From assembly GCA_029204225.1 (NCBI GenBank), contig MU831904.1, positions 1 through 64,000 of the forward strand: DNA of 64,000 nucleotides, given 5' to 3'. The notes under the pieces are model-generated. The model ran no database searches. It had not been told where the DNA came from and saw only the letters and a program-made list of their open reading frames with translations. Every line of letters starts with the position of its first letter. Positions within the stretch are counted from its first letter, which is position 1. Both the position numbers and the translations under genes were made by a program. Positions 52,305 through 63,960 of the stretch are shown here, one piece after another. The DNA comes from Diphasiastrum complanatum (Eukaryota; Streptophyta; Lycopodiopsida; Lycopodiales; Lycopodiaceae).

Positions 52305-53565
52305 GTTGCAGTCAAAGCTTGATGGTGCATCCTTGCAAGGTGGAGGTGAAGAGGCTTTCTTCACAAAAGGCAAAGTCAAAGGCAAAGGTAAAGGCAAAGG
52401 GAAATGGTCCAAAGGTGGTAACTTGGATCATGATGATCACTCTTCCTCTTCCTCTTCTACTAAGAAAGATAAGTCAAATTTCAAGTGCTTTTATTTTGGG
52501 ATAAAAGGTCATTTTCCTAATGAATGTCATAAGAAGAAAAGTGAGCAAGGTGAGAGGCAAGGAAATCTAGCAATAGATGAAGAAGAACAGAGCATTTGTG
52601 AATCTCTTGTTATGACTTCAAGTTTGCTTGCTCATATAGATGGGAATGATCCTTGGTGGATTGACAGTGGAGCCTCATCTCACATGACAAGAGATAAGGA
52701 ATACTTTTCATCCTTATTGTCTTATGAGAGAGAGAGGAGCAACATCATCTATACTACTGCAAATGATGGTCAATGTGACATCAAAGGCATAGGCACAATT
52801 CCTATTTCTCTTTCAATAAATAGGAAAGCTAATCTTGAAAATGTATTGTACATCCCTTCAATCACTAAGAACTTGCTTAGTGTTAGTCAAATGATTGACA
52901 AGGGGCTTGATGTTGAGTTCATTGGAGATGCTTGTTTGATAAGTAAATGCAAAACCTTGATTGCTCAAGGAAGGAGGCATGGGAAGCTTTTCAAAATGGA
53001 TGCATGTGTGATCTCTAAGCATGAAGGATGTATGGCTAGGAAACAATTGACAAACCAAGAATTTTGGCATAAGAGGTTGGGCCATCCCAACCTCAAATCT
53101 TTGGAGGTAATGACAAAGAAAGATCATGTTCTTGGTCTCCCTAAAAGTCTTGTTGCAAACAATAGTGTTTGTGAACATTGTGCCTTGTCCAAATCTCATA
53201 GACTTGCTTATTCTAGATCTACTTCTAGATCTAAAGAAGTTTTTCAGCTTGCACATTTTGATATTTATTCTTCTAGTACAACTAGCAATGGTGGGGAAAA
53301 GATGTTTGCAACTTGCATTGATGACTTTAGTAGGTATACTTGGGTTTATCTTCTTGAAAACAAGGATGAAGTGTTTGCTGCATTTGTCAAGTTCAAGAAT
53401 GAAATGGAAAACCAATTCAGTACAAAGATCAAATGCTTAAGATCAGAGAATGGAGGGAAATACACTTCAACTAAGCTCAAAGATTTTTGCATAGCACATG
53501 GGATTAAGAGGGAGTACTCCAGTCCTAGGACTCCACAACAGAATGGAGTGGCCAAGAGGAAGATG
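52305..53565 (+). pseudogene. Element K gag end, protease and integrase
   Basis: 446 codons open. KVKGKGKGKGKW (about 52366-52405), then a knuckle CFYFGIKGHFPNEC (52485-52525) with Phe for the second Cys. Protease WWIDSGASSHMTRDKEYF (about 52656-52705), then NLLSVSQM. Pre-integrase FWHKRLGHPNLKSLE, CEHCALSKSHRLAY. Integrase LAHFDIYSS (His-Phe-Asp, first catalytic Asp, about 53256), FATCIDDFSRYTWVY, a second site RSENGGKY where the Asp of RSDNGGEY is Glu, and QNGVAKRK where the catalytic Glu is Lys. Truncated at about 53565. Catalytically dead. Confidence 0.9.
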
Positions 53566-53765
53566 GTTGTTTTTTATTATCTAAAATTGTCTATCACACT
53601 CACATATATATCTCCTATATCCGCATGCTTTATTCAATCAAACTAGAAACTGCTCTGTTAGTACGTAGAGCAGAATTAGACACGATTGAAGATACTAATA
53701 TTAGTTTGATTCATTCAAACTTTCATCGTGTTCTCTGAAGGAAAATTCCTAGTATTTTTTTTACA
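53566..53765 (+). repeat. 3' part of the 5' LTR of element L
   Basis: About 200 bp ending TTTTTTACA directly before the PBS. Its upstream boundary is the truncation of K. Contains a CACATATATATC TATA-like run near 53600. Confidence 0.6.
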
Positions 53766-53766
53766 G

Positions 53767-53779
53767 TGGTATCAGAGCG
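53767..53779 (+). other. Primer-binding site of element L
   Basis: TGGTATCAGAGCG one base after the LTR end ACA. Confidence 0.9.
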
Positions 53780-53833
53780 TCATCCTCACATCCATCAACA
53801 GCCATATCTGGAGCTTATTCGAAAGATTAGAAG

Positions 53834-54835
53834 ATGTCTTTGATCAGCATCATTCAGTCTAAGATGAGTACGATCTTGAATATAGAAGGCTGAATTATTT
53901 AATCTGGAAGTTAAAGACTTCACTCATACTGAAGGGCAAAGGTCTTTGGCAATAGGTAGAACCAACAAAAGAGAAGCCAATTACTCTTGGCAAAGAACTT
54001 CATGAATGGAGGGAGAAAAATGACAAAGTTATAGCAATTATTGCGTCCCAGTGAATGACAATATAATGCTAGATCTTTCATCAACTTTGAACGTGAAAGA
54101 ATTGTGGGAAGAATTGCAAACCAAGAATGGGACTTGATCTCGTAATCAAATCATGTTCTTGGAAGACCAATTGACTTATCTACAATAGGACGACAAAGAT
54201 CTGACCACTTTTGTATGAAAGATAAAGGATCTATTTATTTCTTTGCAAAATTCCAGCACAGAAAATGAATCTCAAAGGAAAAATAGCTTAGCTATTTTCT
54301 TCAAGCCCTACCCAGGTCATTCCACACAACTCAAACTTTACTGGCAAAAAATTTGTCAATGACACTTCAAAAGAAGATAGATGGAGTCAAAGAGGAAGTA
54401 GAAGCTCGCGAATGTTATGACGATAATGGTGATTCAGAAAAAGCTCTATTTACTCAGAAAAATAAATCTTTGAAGAAGCTTAAGTCTAAGAGGGAGTCAT
54501 CCGAGAAGAATGGAAATCATTTAGACAAATCCAAGACAAATGATCAACAATCAAGAAAACAATAGAAAGATTCTGGTGATAGGAAGATTTGCAACAGATG
54601 CAAAAGATCAAGTCATACAGAAGACAAGTGTTGGTTGAATCCAAAGATTGATTGTATTCATTGTTATAGATGGGGCCATGCAGCAGTAGACTGTTATTAA
54701 AATCCCAGGAACAAGGAGCAGAATTGCAACGAACTTTCAGATTCAAATTTTGTCGAAGACAAGGCAGAATGCTCTAGAGCAACAGAAGAGAGGACGACAA
54801 GAAACTCAATAGCATATGTTTGTGTTGATCTGTGT
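53834..54835 (+). pseudogene. Element L gag, degraded, two zinc knuckles
   Basis: Starts ATGTCTTTGATC; the first line resembles the element M gag start (SMQSK/IIQSK, then TIL). Several frames are needed to read on. At 54353-54565 the frame carries KALFTQKNK, a lysine-rich stretch, then (after TAG at about 54564) CNRCKRSSHTEDKCW and CIHCYRWGHAAVDCY, two knuckles. The protein ends in DLCCS and no protease follows. It shares family with M and with the gag part of C. Confidence 0.75.
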
Positions 54836-55507
54836 TGTTCATTGAGTCCACTGGGGTGGCACTCAAGGAGATGCTACAATTGCTCTGGTATGATATGTCA
54901 TTGGATGTATAGGTGATGTTCTTCAGCTGGTGCATCAGGGTTTTGCGTGGTGACCTAGGGACAAGTCAAGCCTACTTGGAGGTAAGTGGCATGGATGAGT
55001 GTACTAGAGGTGGTACATGTCCTGAGGGCATGGAGTGCATTAAGGGGTGATGTGGATCTAGTATGTCTATGGTTGTGAGCCAACAAGAATGGAGATGATA
55101 TCGTTCTCCTATTCTGTCTCCTTAGCGTCCCCTTGGATGAAGAGATGAGCCTGAGACCTGATTATAGCAGGATCGAGACCCTAAGGAAGTGTTTTGGGGA
55201 GAGGGGTGCAATCTTAAGACTATTTTTCTAAATTTTTTTTTGGTTGACATATGGCTTTTATACACTACCACACCAATGACACAACGACAATTATAGCAAT
55301 GTTTTTGCAAATTTTAGTTATGGATACGACCTGTATAAATGTCCCATCACCTCTACGAATGCCTACAACTTCCTCGTCGTCATTGCCCCACCATTATAGG
55401 AGTGATTCAGCTGGCAGTGTCCAACGATCGCATGAACTCCATCTGAATCGCATTGAATCGCGGTCGCAACTATTTCACAACTGTTTTGCGATTTCTTCTC
55501 ACATCAG
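54836..55507. other. Unassigned, possibly LTR ends
   Basis: No coding domain. A purine-rich stretch GGGGAGAGGGG (about 55196-55207) looks like a polypurine tract of a gypsy-type element, but no LTR pair confirms it. The last 250 bp before 55508 should be the LTR of element M, since it abuts a PBS. Confidence 0.35.
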
Positions 55508-55544
55508 TGGTATCAGAGCATATCACCATCAGTGGTATTAGAGC
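55508..55544 (+). other. Duplicated primer-binding site of element M
   Basis: TGGTATCAGAGC at 55508-55519 and TGGTATTAGAGC at 55533-55544 lie 25 bp apart in a short tandem duplication (ATCAGTGGTAT repeated). One is an exact match to initiator tRNA-Met and the other has one mismatch. Confidence 0.88.
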
Positions 55545-55649
55545 CTATCTATCTTGTCATAATTTGACATAGCCCCAAAGGCTATCAGATCTAGGAGGCC
55601 AAGCATTCTGACAAACACCCATCAATGAGGAAATAGACTCCAGAAGCAA

Positions 55650-56560
55650 TGGCTTCAATCAGCAGCATGCAGAGCAAGATCTGAACAATTCTTGATTCTT
55701 CAGGATCTAACTTTCTAGCCTAGAAAGTTAAGACATCACTCATACTCAAGGGCGAAGGTTTCTTCCCCTGGGTGGATGGCACAGAAGAGATGCCTACGAC
55801 ATCAGACAAGGAGCTATGTAAATGAAGAGAGAAAAATGACAAGGCAGTAGCCTTGCTATCATCTTCCATCGAAGATAGTCTGACACTTGACCTGGCTACA
55901 ATCTCCAAAGCCAAGGAGATGTGGGATGCATTGCTCACCAGATTTCAGACGAAATCAAGAAGTGAAATTATGATGCTGGAAGATCAATTGATGAATCTAC
56001 AGTGGGATGGGAAGGACCTCACTTCTTTCATGAGAAAGATGAAGGATCTATTTCTATCACTACATAACTCTGGAGCAGAGAAAGCAGTGTCAGCTGAGAA
56101 GCAGCTCATGTACCTATTGAGAGCCTTATCCAAATCATTCCAGACAACGAGAATCCTGCTCGCGAAAGATCCTACCATGAATCTCGAATAGGCGATTGTT
56201 GAGATTCGAGAGGAAGTCGAGGCCAGAGAACATCTTGATCACAAAGATGGTTTTGACTAGGCCCTCTATGGCAGCAAAGAAAAATCCAAGAAACAATTTA
56301 AGCCTAAGAGGGAGTTGAATTAGAGGCAGGATCATGATCAACAAGCAGAGGGGACCAGCAAGGGCAACTGGAAGAGTAAAGGGAGGTCGAAGCAACAAGG
56401 TGCAGACAAGAAGACTTGCATGAGATGCAGAAGAGACGGGCATACTTTAGATACATGCTGGTTCAATCCCAAGATTGAGTGTATCCATTGCCACAAGAAG
56501 GGTCACGTAGCCATGGATTGCTGCCAGAACCCGAGAAACAAATCAGTGTAGAATAGACAG
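55650..56560 (+). pseudogene. Element M gag with two zinc knuckles
   Basis: Starts MASISSMQSK. UBN2 core KAKEMWDALLTRFQTKS, MMLEDQLMNLQWDGKDL, LLRALSKSFQTTRILLAKDP. Tandem knuckles CMRCRRDGHTLDTCW and CIHCHKKGHVAMDCC (about 56418-56525). TAG at 56189, 56258, 56321 and 56549, a TAG at a Trp position near 55720, and further stops earlier. At 56321 element C has CAG (13360), which identifies a C-to-T change. Confidence 0.87.
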
Positions 56561-56608
56561 GAGAACATCAACAGTTCATCCTATGTCGAAGAGCCCGAGA
56601 GCTCGAAG

Positions 56609-57060
56609 ATGGGCGAAGAAAGAACGAACATAAATTGTTCGATTGCCTATATCTATGAAGACTTGTGTGCAGCATCAACATCTAACACACATGAGGTGAT
56701 TCAAGACTCAGGAGCCACCTCACACTTTGTGACATTGAGACGAATCATGTCTGATTTCAGAAGTGCAGATCCTTCAAGATTCATAGTTCTTGGAGATGGA
56801 TCTAAACATCAAGTGAACGGTATTGGTTCACTATGGCTCAACACCAACGACAGAGACAGATGACTCCAAGACATTCTCTTTGTGCCTACTCTACAACAAG
56901 ACTTGCTTTCTGTAGGAAGAATAGCAGATGTAGGGATGCGTGTGACATTTTTTTATGAAGCATGCAACATGATTGATGCTAGTACCAGTACTTTGATCGC
57001 TCAAGGCAGAAGGAAAGAAAACCTATATCATCTGAAGGTACGCCTATCAGGTGCATCAGA
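56609..57060 (+). pseudogene. Element M aspartic protease
   Basis: Active site QDSGATSHFVTLRR (about 56700-56740), LGDGSKHQVNGIGSL flap region, a TGA at about 56861, then FVPTLQQDLLSVGRIADVGM and LIAQGRRKENLYHL. The DSG is intact. Confidence 0.85.
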
Positions 57061-57535
57061 CTCATGATGACTCGCCAGACACTCTGTGGCACAAAAGACT
57101 ATGCCACATGAACTCGATGGCACTTTACCAAGCAAGTCATCATGGAGTGATAACATGGGTCAGCATTTCAAATGCAACCAGTTTGACCACCTGTGATGCA
57201 TGTTTGAAGGGCAAGATGTATTCATCAAAGACTCCTACAGAACGACTAAGATTCCGGAGTTAGTGCATTCTAACATCTGCAGACCATTCAATGTGATCTT
57301 AGTAGGAGGTTCAAAATATTATATAACCTTCATTAATGACTATAGCAAATTTGCCAGAGTGTACTTTATTCAGAATAAATATGAAGCACTTGATAAATTC
57401 ACAAAATATGTGAATTGGACTAAAAGATGTACATGCAACAAGGTTAAGTAGATCAAGACAGATCGAGGTGGCAAATACATCTCAAATCGCTTCACTGACT
57501 TCTGCATTGATTGTGGCATCATTCTGTTGACAGAT
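57060..57535 (+). pseudogene. Element M pre-integrase and integrase start
   Basis: LWHKRLCHMNSMAL and CDACLKGKM (pre-integrase zinc ligands), then a frame change near 57230, LVHSNICRPF where the first catalytic Asp of HSD is Asn, FINDYSKFARVYF, a TAG at about 57449, and TDRGGKYISNRF with the second Asp. Homology ends near 57535. Confidence 0.82.
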
Positions 57536-60500
57536 CCCCTGCTCCAGAAGATCTATTTACTATGGTTCTTTTACTTGTTGCTTACAGCTTCTACGGCTTG
57601 GTATTCTGCCTGTTACCAGGCTTCATGGCATTCATTAGAAGTCTTCTTGATCTTACAATGCCAAACCAGGCAGAAGGGACAGATTGTCGTTGTAGTATAT
57701 TTTTTTTCTGTCTGTCAGAGGACAACTTAGGGACAAACTCTCTTGAATGCACTTACATTCATACATAGATGCAAGCCATGAATTCTCATTTACAGATCAT
57801 AGTGCAGCCCAAATGAACGCTCAATAGATTCTATAGGTACCTACTCTAAAAACAAACTGAATCAGATCCTAAGCATTACTAAACTGAGCTACACTTGCAT
57901 AGATTGGCAAAACAAGAAACAAGAACTAATCTACAGAATTTTAGGAGTCCAAAAGTCAAGAAACCAACCAGTCTTTTGATTCTTGGACACCCCAAGAGCA
58001 TCAAGAATTGGAATGTCAGAGAATATGCAAGATTTACACCACAGATCCAGCCTATTTAGTTTACCTGAATGCTGGTTCCTACATTAATTCACAAACAAGA
58101 AAAGAGACTAATCCACTCTACGAAAGCAGCAAATCTAATCCACTCTATAGTCCACAACCACACACAAAAGGAGGGAAGGGCAAGATCATAAATGCATTAC
58201 TCAAGAAACAAGCATGATCAAGGAGCTCAATGGATGCACCAAACTCGTGAAGGCTCTTCTCATTTCAGCATGGAGTTGATACAATTCACAAAAAGCTCCT
58301 CTACACAAAGAGGGAGTCTCTTAAATAAGCAAGAAAGCTTCTTAGGTGGCATCCTAGTGGAATTTCCACATTTCACAAATTACAAGTGGAATAATGCTCT
58401 CCACTAGTGGTCACCATCAAAAGGTGGCTCACTCTACTTTCTTTAAGAGAGGTCTATTTGCATTTATTACATTTGCCTAGAAATACTAGTTTCTACATGG
58501 TCATTCCATCTTCCAGGATTCACCACGAGGCTTACACAGTTCTTGCTTGCCATTCCTAACTAGCATTTCTCGGCTCTCATACTCATCTCTCAGTCTTCGT
58601 TGGTCTCGTCTTCTCAAAGACCTCCTCGGTCTAAGGTGAGAGGTGCTCTTGAGTTGCTCTGTCCGATTACCTTGGGGATTCATCAGAATCAGCCAACATC
58701 GTCCCACCCCTAATGTGTTGCAGGACCCACTGCAACTCATATTGGATGATGTCGCTCCGCTTTGCATTGGCATTTTTTATTGTCACTTGGAAAAGCGTAG
58801 ATCCTCGTTCGCTTACATAAAACCAAGTGCTTATTGTCGCCAGTCTTTATCACAAAAATGTTTTTCACAAATTGTCGCAATTGGATTCGAATGTCTTATT
58901 GCTATAGGTGGTTAACATTCTCAACGTGGAGAGCTCTCAGCAACTTCACAACTTGCATGCTCGAGTGCTTTCAATGTGTCTCTTTGTTTTGTCACTTGTA
59001 TATGCCATTGATGGTTTCATCTTTGGTTTCTTGGCAGATTCTATCTTCTGGGAGGTATGTATTCTCCATTCGCTTCTATTCCATGGTTCTTCTCTTAGTT
59101 GAAGTTTCAGTCTCAAGGAAAACCTTCGATCTACAGGTTGCACAAACTTTGACCATCAATCTCAAGGGGATGGATTCATCAAAAATTGGTGGTAGGAACA
59201 GTTTTGGATGTATGATTTGGTAACAATAAGGAAACATGATGAAGGCTTGGTGGTAGGGTGCAGGAACTGATAGTTCTACAGTTGCAGCCTTGGACCCTTG
59301 CAATGTCGAGCTTTGACCACCACTTGCTAGGTGAGGAGCTTGCTTTATTTGCAAGTTCACAATTGTCTTCATCTTTCTTTTTCTACAGCTCTTCCTTTTG
59401 ATCCATTACTTTTGGATCTCTTTGGACTTCATAGGAGGGGATTCAATTATCATTGCTCCAAAGAGTTTCTTTTGATCAAAATTGATCTGACTCATATGTT
59501 GCTTAAGTTTGCATCCTTTCCTCCTCAGCTTCCTAGATCTTTCTCTTTATTTCTTCTAGTTGCTTTGCCTTCTTCTGTAGATCTTTGTTTGGCTGATCAA
59601 CCATTGTAGGTGGCAATTGGTCTCCGCAAGACATTTGCAATGATCTTTCAACTGCTTTGGTAGGACTATAAAAGCCTAGGGATTTCTCAGAAGAATAGTG
59701 AATTTATGATAAACAAACAGTTGGAAGGAAGGGTGGTAGTGACAACGGTAGATGGTGTGGGCGATAGGCATGAAAATGGATGCAGATGTATGACAAGAGG
59801 TTGATTGAAGAAGGAGACTGATTTCCCAATGCTTGTATTTCTCTTTTTGAAGGATCTTCATCATGACTGGGGTACTTCTTCTGATTGACCCATCTGTCTT
59901 CTCTAGCCTTGTCTTTTTCATATTAGACTTGTGACCTTGGCTGTCGATCTTGCTGATGTTGTTGCTGACAGCGTAACTGCTCCAGTGGATCCAAGCAGAT
60001 CCACTCTCTCCCCCCCCCCAAGAGTCTGTTGCTGGGGATGTTGTTGCTTGTAACTGTTCATGTTCAGGATTGGATCGGCATGTGGAACACATTTTTGAAA
60101 CATGTTGAACATGTGACTGGTTTAAAGATTGAACAAATTTTATCTAAATTTGTTTCAATCTTGTTGTAGTTGACTCAAAGATTAATATGGCAATGAGATG
60201 CAAGAATCAGCTCTAATTTGACATGTACTTCTCATATTTCTCAAAAATCCTAAACTGCTATACAAGGGAATGTGAAGATGGATAGATGAATGAAAATGTG
60301 TTCTAGAGATGCTCTACAGAAGACTCTCGAAATGTTATAGAGAGTGAGAACTGTATAGCACTTGTGGAATAAAACTTGCATTTATCAACATTGATAATGT
60401 ACCTTGATAGTTACAATATCTCAGTTGTTTTGTAGAGTAATGTGATTTACTCTAACATGCCCTTGTCAAAACAAGGTAGAGTGGGTGACACTAAAATCTA

Positions 60501-60905
60501 CCATCATTGATAGCAAATGAAGTAGAATATAGCTTGAGATGCAGGTATGGTTGAGGTACTATATCCTGAGGACCTCTCTGAGTAAGAGATTCAGAACCAA
60601 ATCTCTATCTAGATTTCCAAATCCTAGATTGATTGTGTATTGGCATATTGGAAATCTTATCAGCATGGTGAAATACAAATAGATTTGAGATTGTAGAAGG
60701 GGAGAAAAACTGTCAATTCCCTATGGAGGTTGCTCTTGGTTGGACATTGTAGCAGATGACTGAATATCGGAGTCACTTTCTTTTGACAAGTTTCATTTCG
60801 TATTGTCTTTTTTCATTATGGAGCTGGTGTATTGTGTGGTATTGTAGAAGTTTGCTAGAAACTTCTCGAGTGAGTAGTAGGCTGAGCGATTGGGTGCTAT
60901 GGTGC
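57536..60905. other. Unassigned 3.4-kb region
   Basis: No retroelement domain, LTR terminus or PBS recognised. A minus-strand segment at 59506-59604 reads as a lysine/glutamate-rich coiled-coil-like peptide (MVDQPNKDLQKKAKQLEEI, one stop) and a nearby minus-strand segment (58501-58620) is arginine-rich (RRSLRRRDQRRLRDEYESR). These could be exon remnants of a host gene, but no frame holds them together. A C9 run is at 60010-60018. Confidence 0.35.
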
Positions 60906-62275
60906 TCATGTGGTTGTCGTGAGGATCCGGGATTCATAACTGATGTGATGGGCAGATAGGATCATAGTTGGTTGTTTCGGACAGTCTTTGAAACTGTGTT
61001 TTCTGATAAAGTCAGGATACTCAGCATGGTACTTGATCTTGACTAGACAATCAACCATGAAGTGATCAGTTTCACCATAGATGAAACATCTGGTGTACAA
61101 TGGCCCTTGTATAACAGCATAGCCATCTTGTATGGCTAGTGGTTCTGGACTTTCTGGTGGGTATTCATGATAAGTCAAGGAATGTCTAGAAAGTGATGGT
61201 TGTGCTTCATATTGTTGGACTGTATGTGCTTGGATAGGTCGATATGAAGGACAAGCATCAACATGATGCGTAGCCCTACAGTGTGGGCACCATATTGTTT
61301 TTCGTCTATAAGGTACCTGTGCAGGGTTTGGCTGACCAGGCATACTGCTTTGGATAGACTTCAAGGTAGTTTGAAACTCATTGGTGAGTTTCTCCATCTG
61401 TACCTGATGTTACTTATTAAGCAACTCCAACTGGGATTTCCAAAGCTGATCTCAGGTGTCCTCGATCAGCTTCAACTCATGGATAGGAGCACGTGGTGCT
61501 CGTCTTTCCCTGGATTCGTCAACATCTGACCCCTCGTCTTTTTCATTGATGGCATCAGACATAGCTAATTTGAGGCTTATATATTCATCATTTGATTTAA
61601 GCTCGCATCTAATCCATCTTGGAAGGCCGAGTAAAAACCAGATGATGAGCATCTGTTTGGAGGGCTGTTCTTGTACTTGACTTTTGAGGCGTTTGAAACG
61701 CTCGATGTAGTCTCGTACGGGCTCATCCTTTGCCATCTTGATGTTACTCAATTTGACAAAAGGGCTTTCGATCAAGCGAAAGGGCTTAAAAAGCTTGACA
61801 AATGACTCTTTTAGAATCAACCAATCTGTTTTATCTTCACGATCAAGGTTGAAAAATCAATGACGTGCTTTAGCGATCATGGTCATTGAAAACAGTTGGA
61901 CCATACCATCGGGAGATGTTTCGCCATACACATCACATGCATTCTCAAAGATTTGCAAAAATCTTTGAGGGTCCGAATTATTGTCAAACTTGGGTAGATC
62001 TAATTTGGGTGTACGTCTTTCAAGATGAGCGCCATGGGTAGCAGAAAGTCCATTAGTGTTGCATCTGACCCGTGAGGGCTCAGCACCAGAAAAATGGGGT
62101 CGTGTGTGTGAGGACTCAGTCGATCAGGTTCTTGTCCATTGAACGGGTTTGTGGATGGCCCTTGGAGTTCAACCCACATGCGGTAGAACCTATGACATCT
62201 GATTTGTTTAGCGACATGGGACCTGATCTCGTATGGATAATCATCTGGGACTTCAAGATCTTTTTGGTGGTCCAT
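60906..62275 (-). pseudogene. Ty3/gypsy gag relic
   Basis: Minus-strand reading from a possible start at 62275 (MDHQKDLEVPDDYP). After a frame change near 62010 it runs LDLPKFDNNSDPQRFLQIFE, ACDVYGE (61900-61990), then FVKLFKPFRLIESPFVKL and PVRDYIERFKRLK (61700-61815), the Retrotrans_gag core. From 61397 it encodes CPHCRATHHVDAC and CFIYGETDHFMVDC, two knuckles, the second with Tyr for a Cys. Stops near 61450 and 61405 and others break it. Related to 19802-20475 and 35420-36330. No protease or RT follows on the left. Confidence 0.82.
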
Positions 62276-62299
62276 TGGGTACTGGTGTGTCTCTATTTT

Positions 62300-63960
62300 T
62301 TTTTTAACGGTCCCTACGATTTACGGTGGATGCGATGTGCGGTTTGCGGTGGGGTGCGGGTGATTGCATTCAGTGGCGTTATGGGGTCTGTTGTGGTCAG
62401 TTAAGATCTGGTGCGGTGTAGATGGGAAAATGTGGTCTTGACATGTGAATTCGATGTCGACGGGTGAACGCGGTTTGGACGGGGAAATGTGGTTTGATGG
62501 TGGTGTGTGTGCGGTGAATGCGATCTGGTGATGTTTGTTGCAGCTGTAGATTGTGGAATGTGTTTTTCACGGTTCGATGGTAGAGGCAATCGGTGTGCGT
62601 TTGGAATGCGATTCAAGGATGAATGTGGCTAGGTTGCGATTGTCTGTAGTGCAACAGCGGATGTGGTTGTGGGCAGGGTAACGCGTTGGTAGTAGTTCAA
62701 GGGTGGACGTAGTTAGGAGGTGGTTGGCTTAGTCCAGTAAGATAAGGGGTGTGTGGGGGCTGTCGCTACAATGCAAGGGCGGGGCAATTGGTGGGTAGTT
62801 GCTTGTGCTACTGCTCAAGATGGTTAGAAATGGTGAAAGTAGTGGAACGTGAGAAAGCTTTGGTCAGAACAAAGGCTACGTGAGGTAGAGCGTTGTGGTA
62901 GTCTCATTGGCAGGTAGAGCATTCGCAAGCAAGTCATATGTTGGGCAAAGTGTTTGCGTGCAGGTTAGGACTTAGTTGCGATCGGAGTCGTGTGCTACAA
63001 GGAATGCAGTTTCTACGGTGTCTACGGTGACCTGCAGTGTCTACGGTTACATGTGGTTATAATGGGTGATGGCGGTGTCAGCGGTCGATTACGGTTGTAG
63101 CGGGTGATTGCAGTTGCAGCGAACAATTGCGGTTGCAACAGTTAGTGATGGTGATTGCGACGGCTCAAGGTGATTACGATGGTGTAAGGTCTGGGGTGCG
63201 GTTGAGGATTGTCAGTTGTGATTGTGTGCTGTGATGGTGGTTACGACAGAGCAACGATGGATGGGGTTGGAATATGGGTGAAGGAATGATGGGATTGGAT
63301 TACGGGGTGATGGAATGATGGAATTGGATTGCGGTCTTGACGGTGTAAGTGTGGAGATAGTGTGCTGGTGTATACGGTGGGAGTGCGATCTGTTGCGGTT
63401 TGCTTGCGGTGGTTGGTGGTCTGCATGATTGCGGTCAGTTGCGGCTGAAGGCGAAGTGGAATTCAATGTGGTAAGGTCAGTGCATTAGTGGATGCGATGA
63501 GTTGTGGTTGGTGCTGTCAGTGCCTGTTGAATGCGGAAGGGGTTGGAAAAGTGGATGCGGTCCAATCTGAACACTACAATGTAAGTGTGTTGGAGCGATT
63601 AATTGCTGTTACTACGATTCAAGGGAGGGCACTAGGAATCAACGTGGTGGGGACAATTGTAATGTGGTCGCAATGGTCTTAGTGTGGGTTAGAGTGGGTG
63701 ATCACGCTGAATGCGGCTGGTTATGTCTGTGAATGAATGTGTGTTGGTTGCGGTTGCAAGCGGAGGTAGTGAGGTGAGTTATGTGCAGTGGGTGTATGGT
63801 GGATGTGGTGATGTCGATAGACGGGGAGTGGTTGTGGCGATTGCTACGGATCAAGGCAGTTGTTACAGCTAGATGCGGTCAGTACGGCCCAATGCAGATG
63901 CTGGCTCATGGAGTTGTTCTCATGTAGTTGTTACATCATTGCAGATAGATAGATAGATTG
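62300..63960. repeat. Strand-asymmetric GT-rich tract with recurring GCGGT
   Basis: The plus strand is strongly enriched in G and T (few C, moderate A) for about 1.6 kb, with many short variants of TGCGGTTG and GTGGTTG at irregular spacing. No clear unit length. Minus-strand open frames here are Pro/His/Thr/Ser-rich and low-complexity, so I do not call them genes. It lies immediately upstream of the minus-strand gypsy gag and may be that element's leader or LTR. Confidence 0.6.

Larger units (their letters stand above)
50909..53565 (+). mobile_element. Ty1/copia element K, truncated at both ends
   Basis: Leader 50909-51279, gag 51280-51854, solo LTR insertion 51855-52304, rest of gag, protease and integrase to about 53565. 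No LTR or PBS of K is seen: F abuts its leader and L abuts its integrase. Family of B, E, F and J, and closest to the protease of element C. Confidence 0.87.
55508..57535 (+). mobile_element. Ty1/copia element M, 5' half only
   Basis: PBS, gag (55650-56560), protease (56609-57060) and first part of integrase (to about 57535), after which homology stops. It carries at least four in-frame TAG codons at positions that are CAG in related copies or expected Gln. No RT, RNase H or 3' LTR. Same family as L and the gag part of C. Confidence 0.85.

Noticed and set aside
62401..63466. Minus-strand Pro/His/Ser-rich open frames
   Set aside because: They are translations of the GT-rich low-complexity tract and show no domain or start context.
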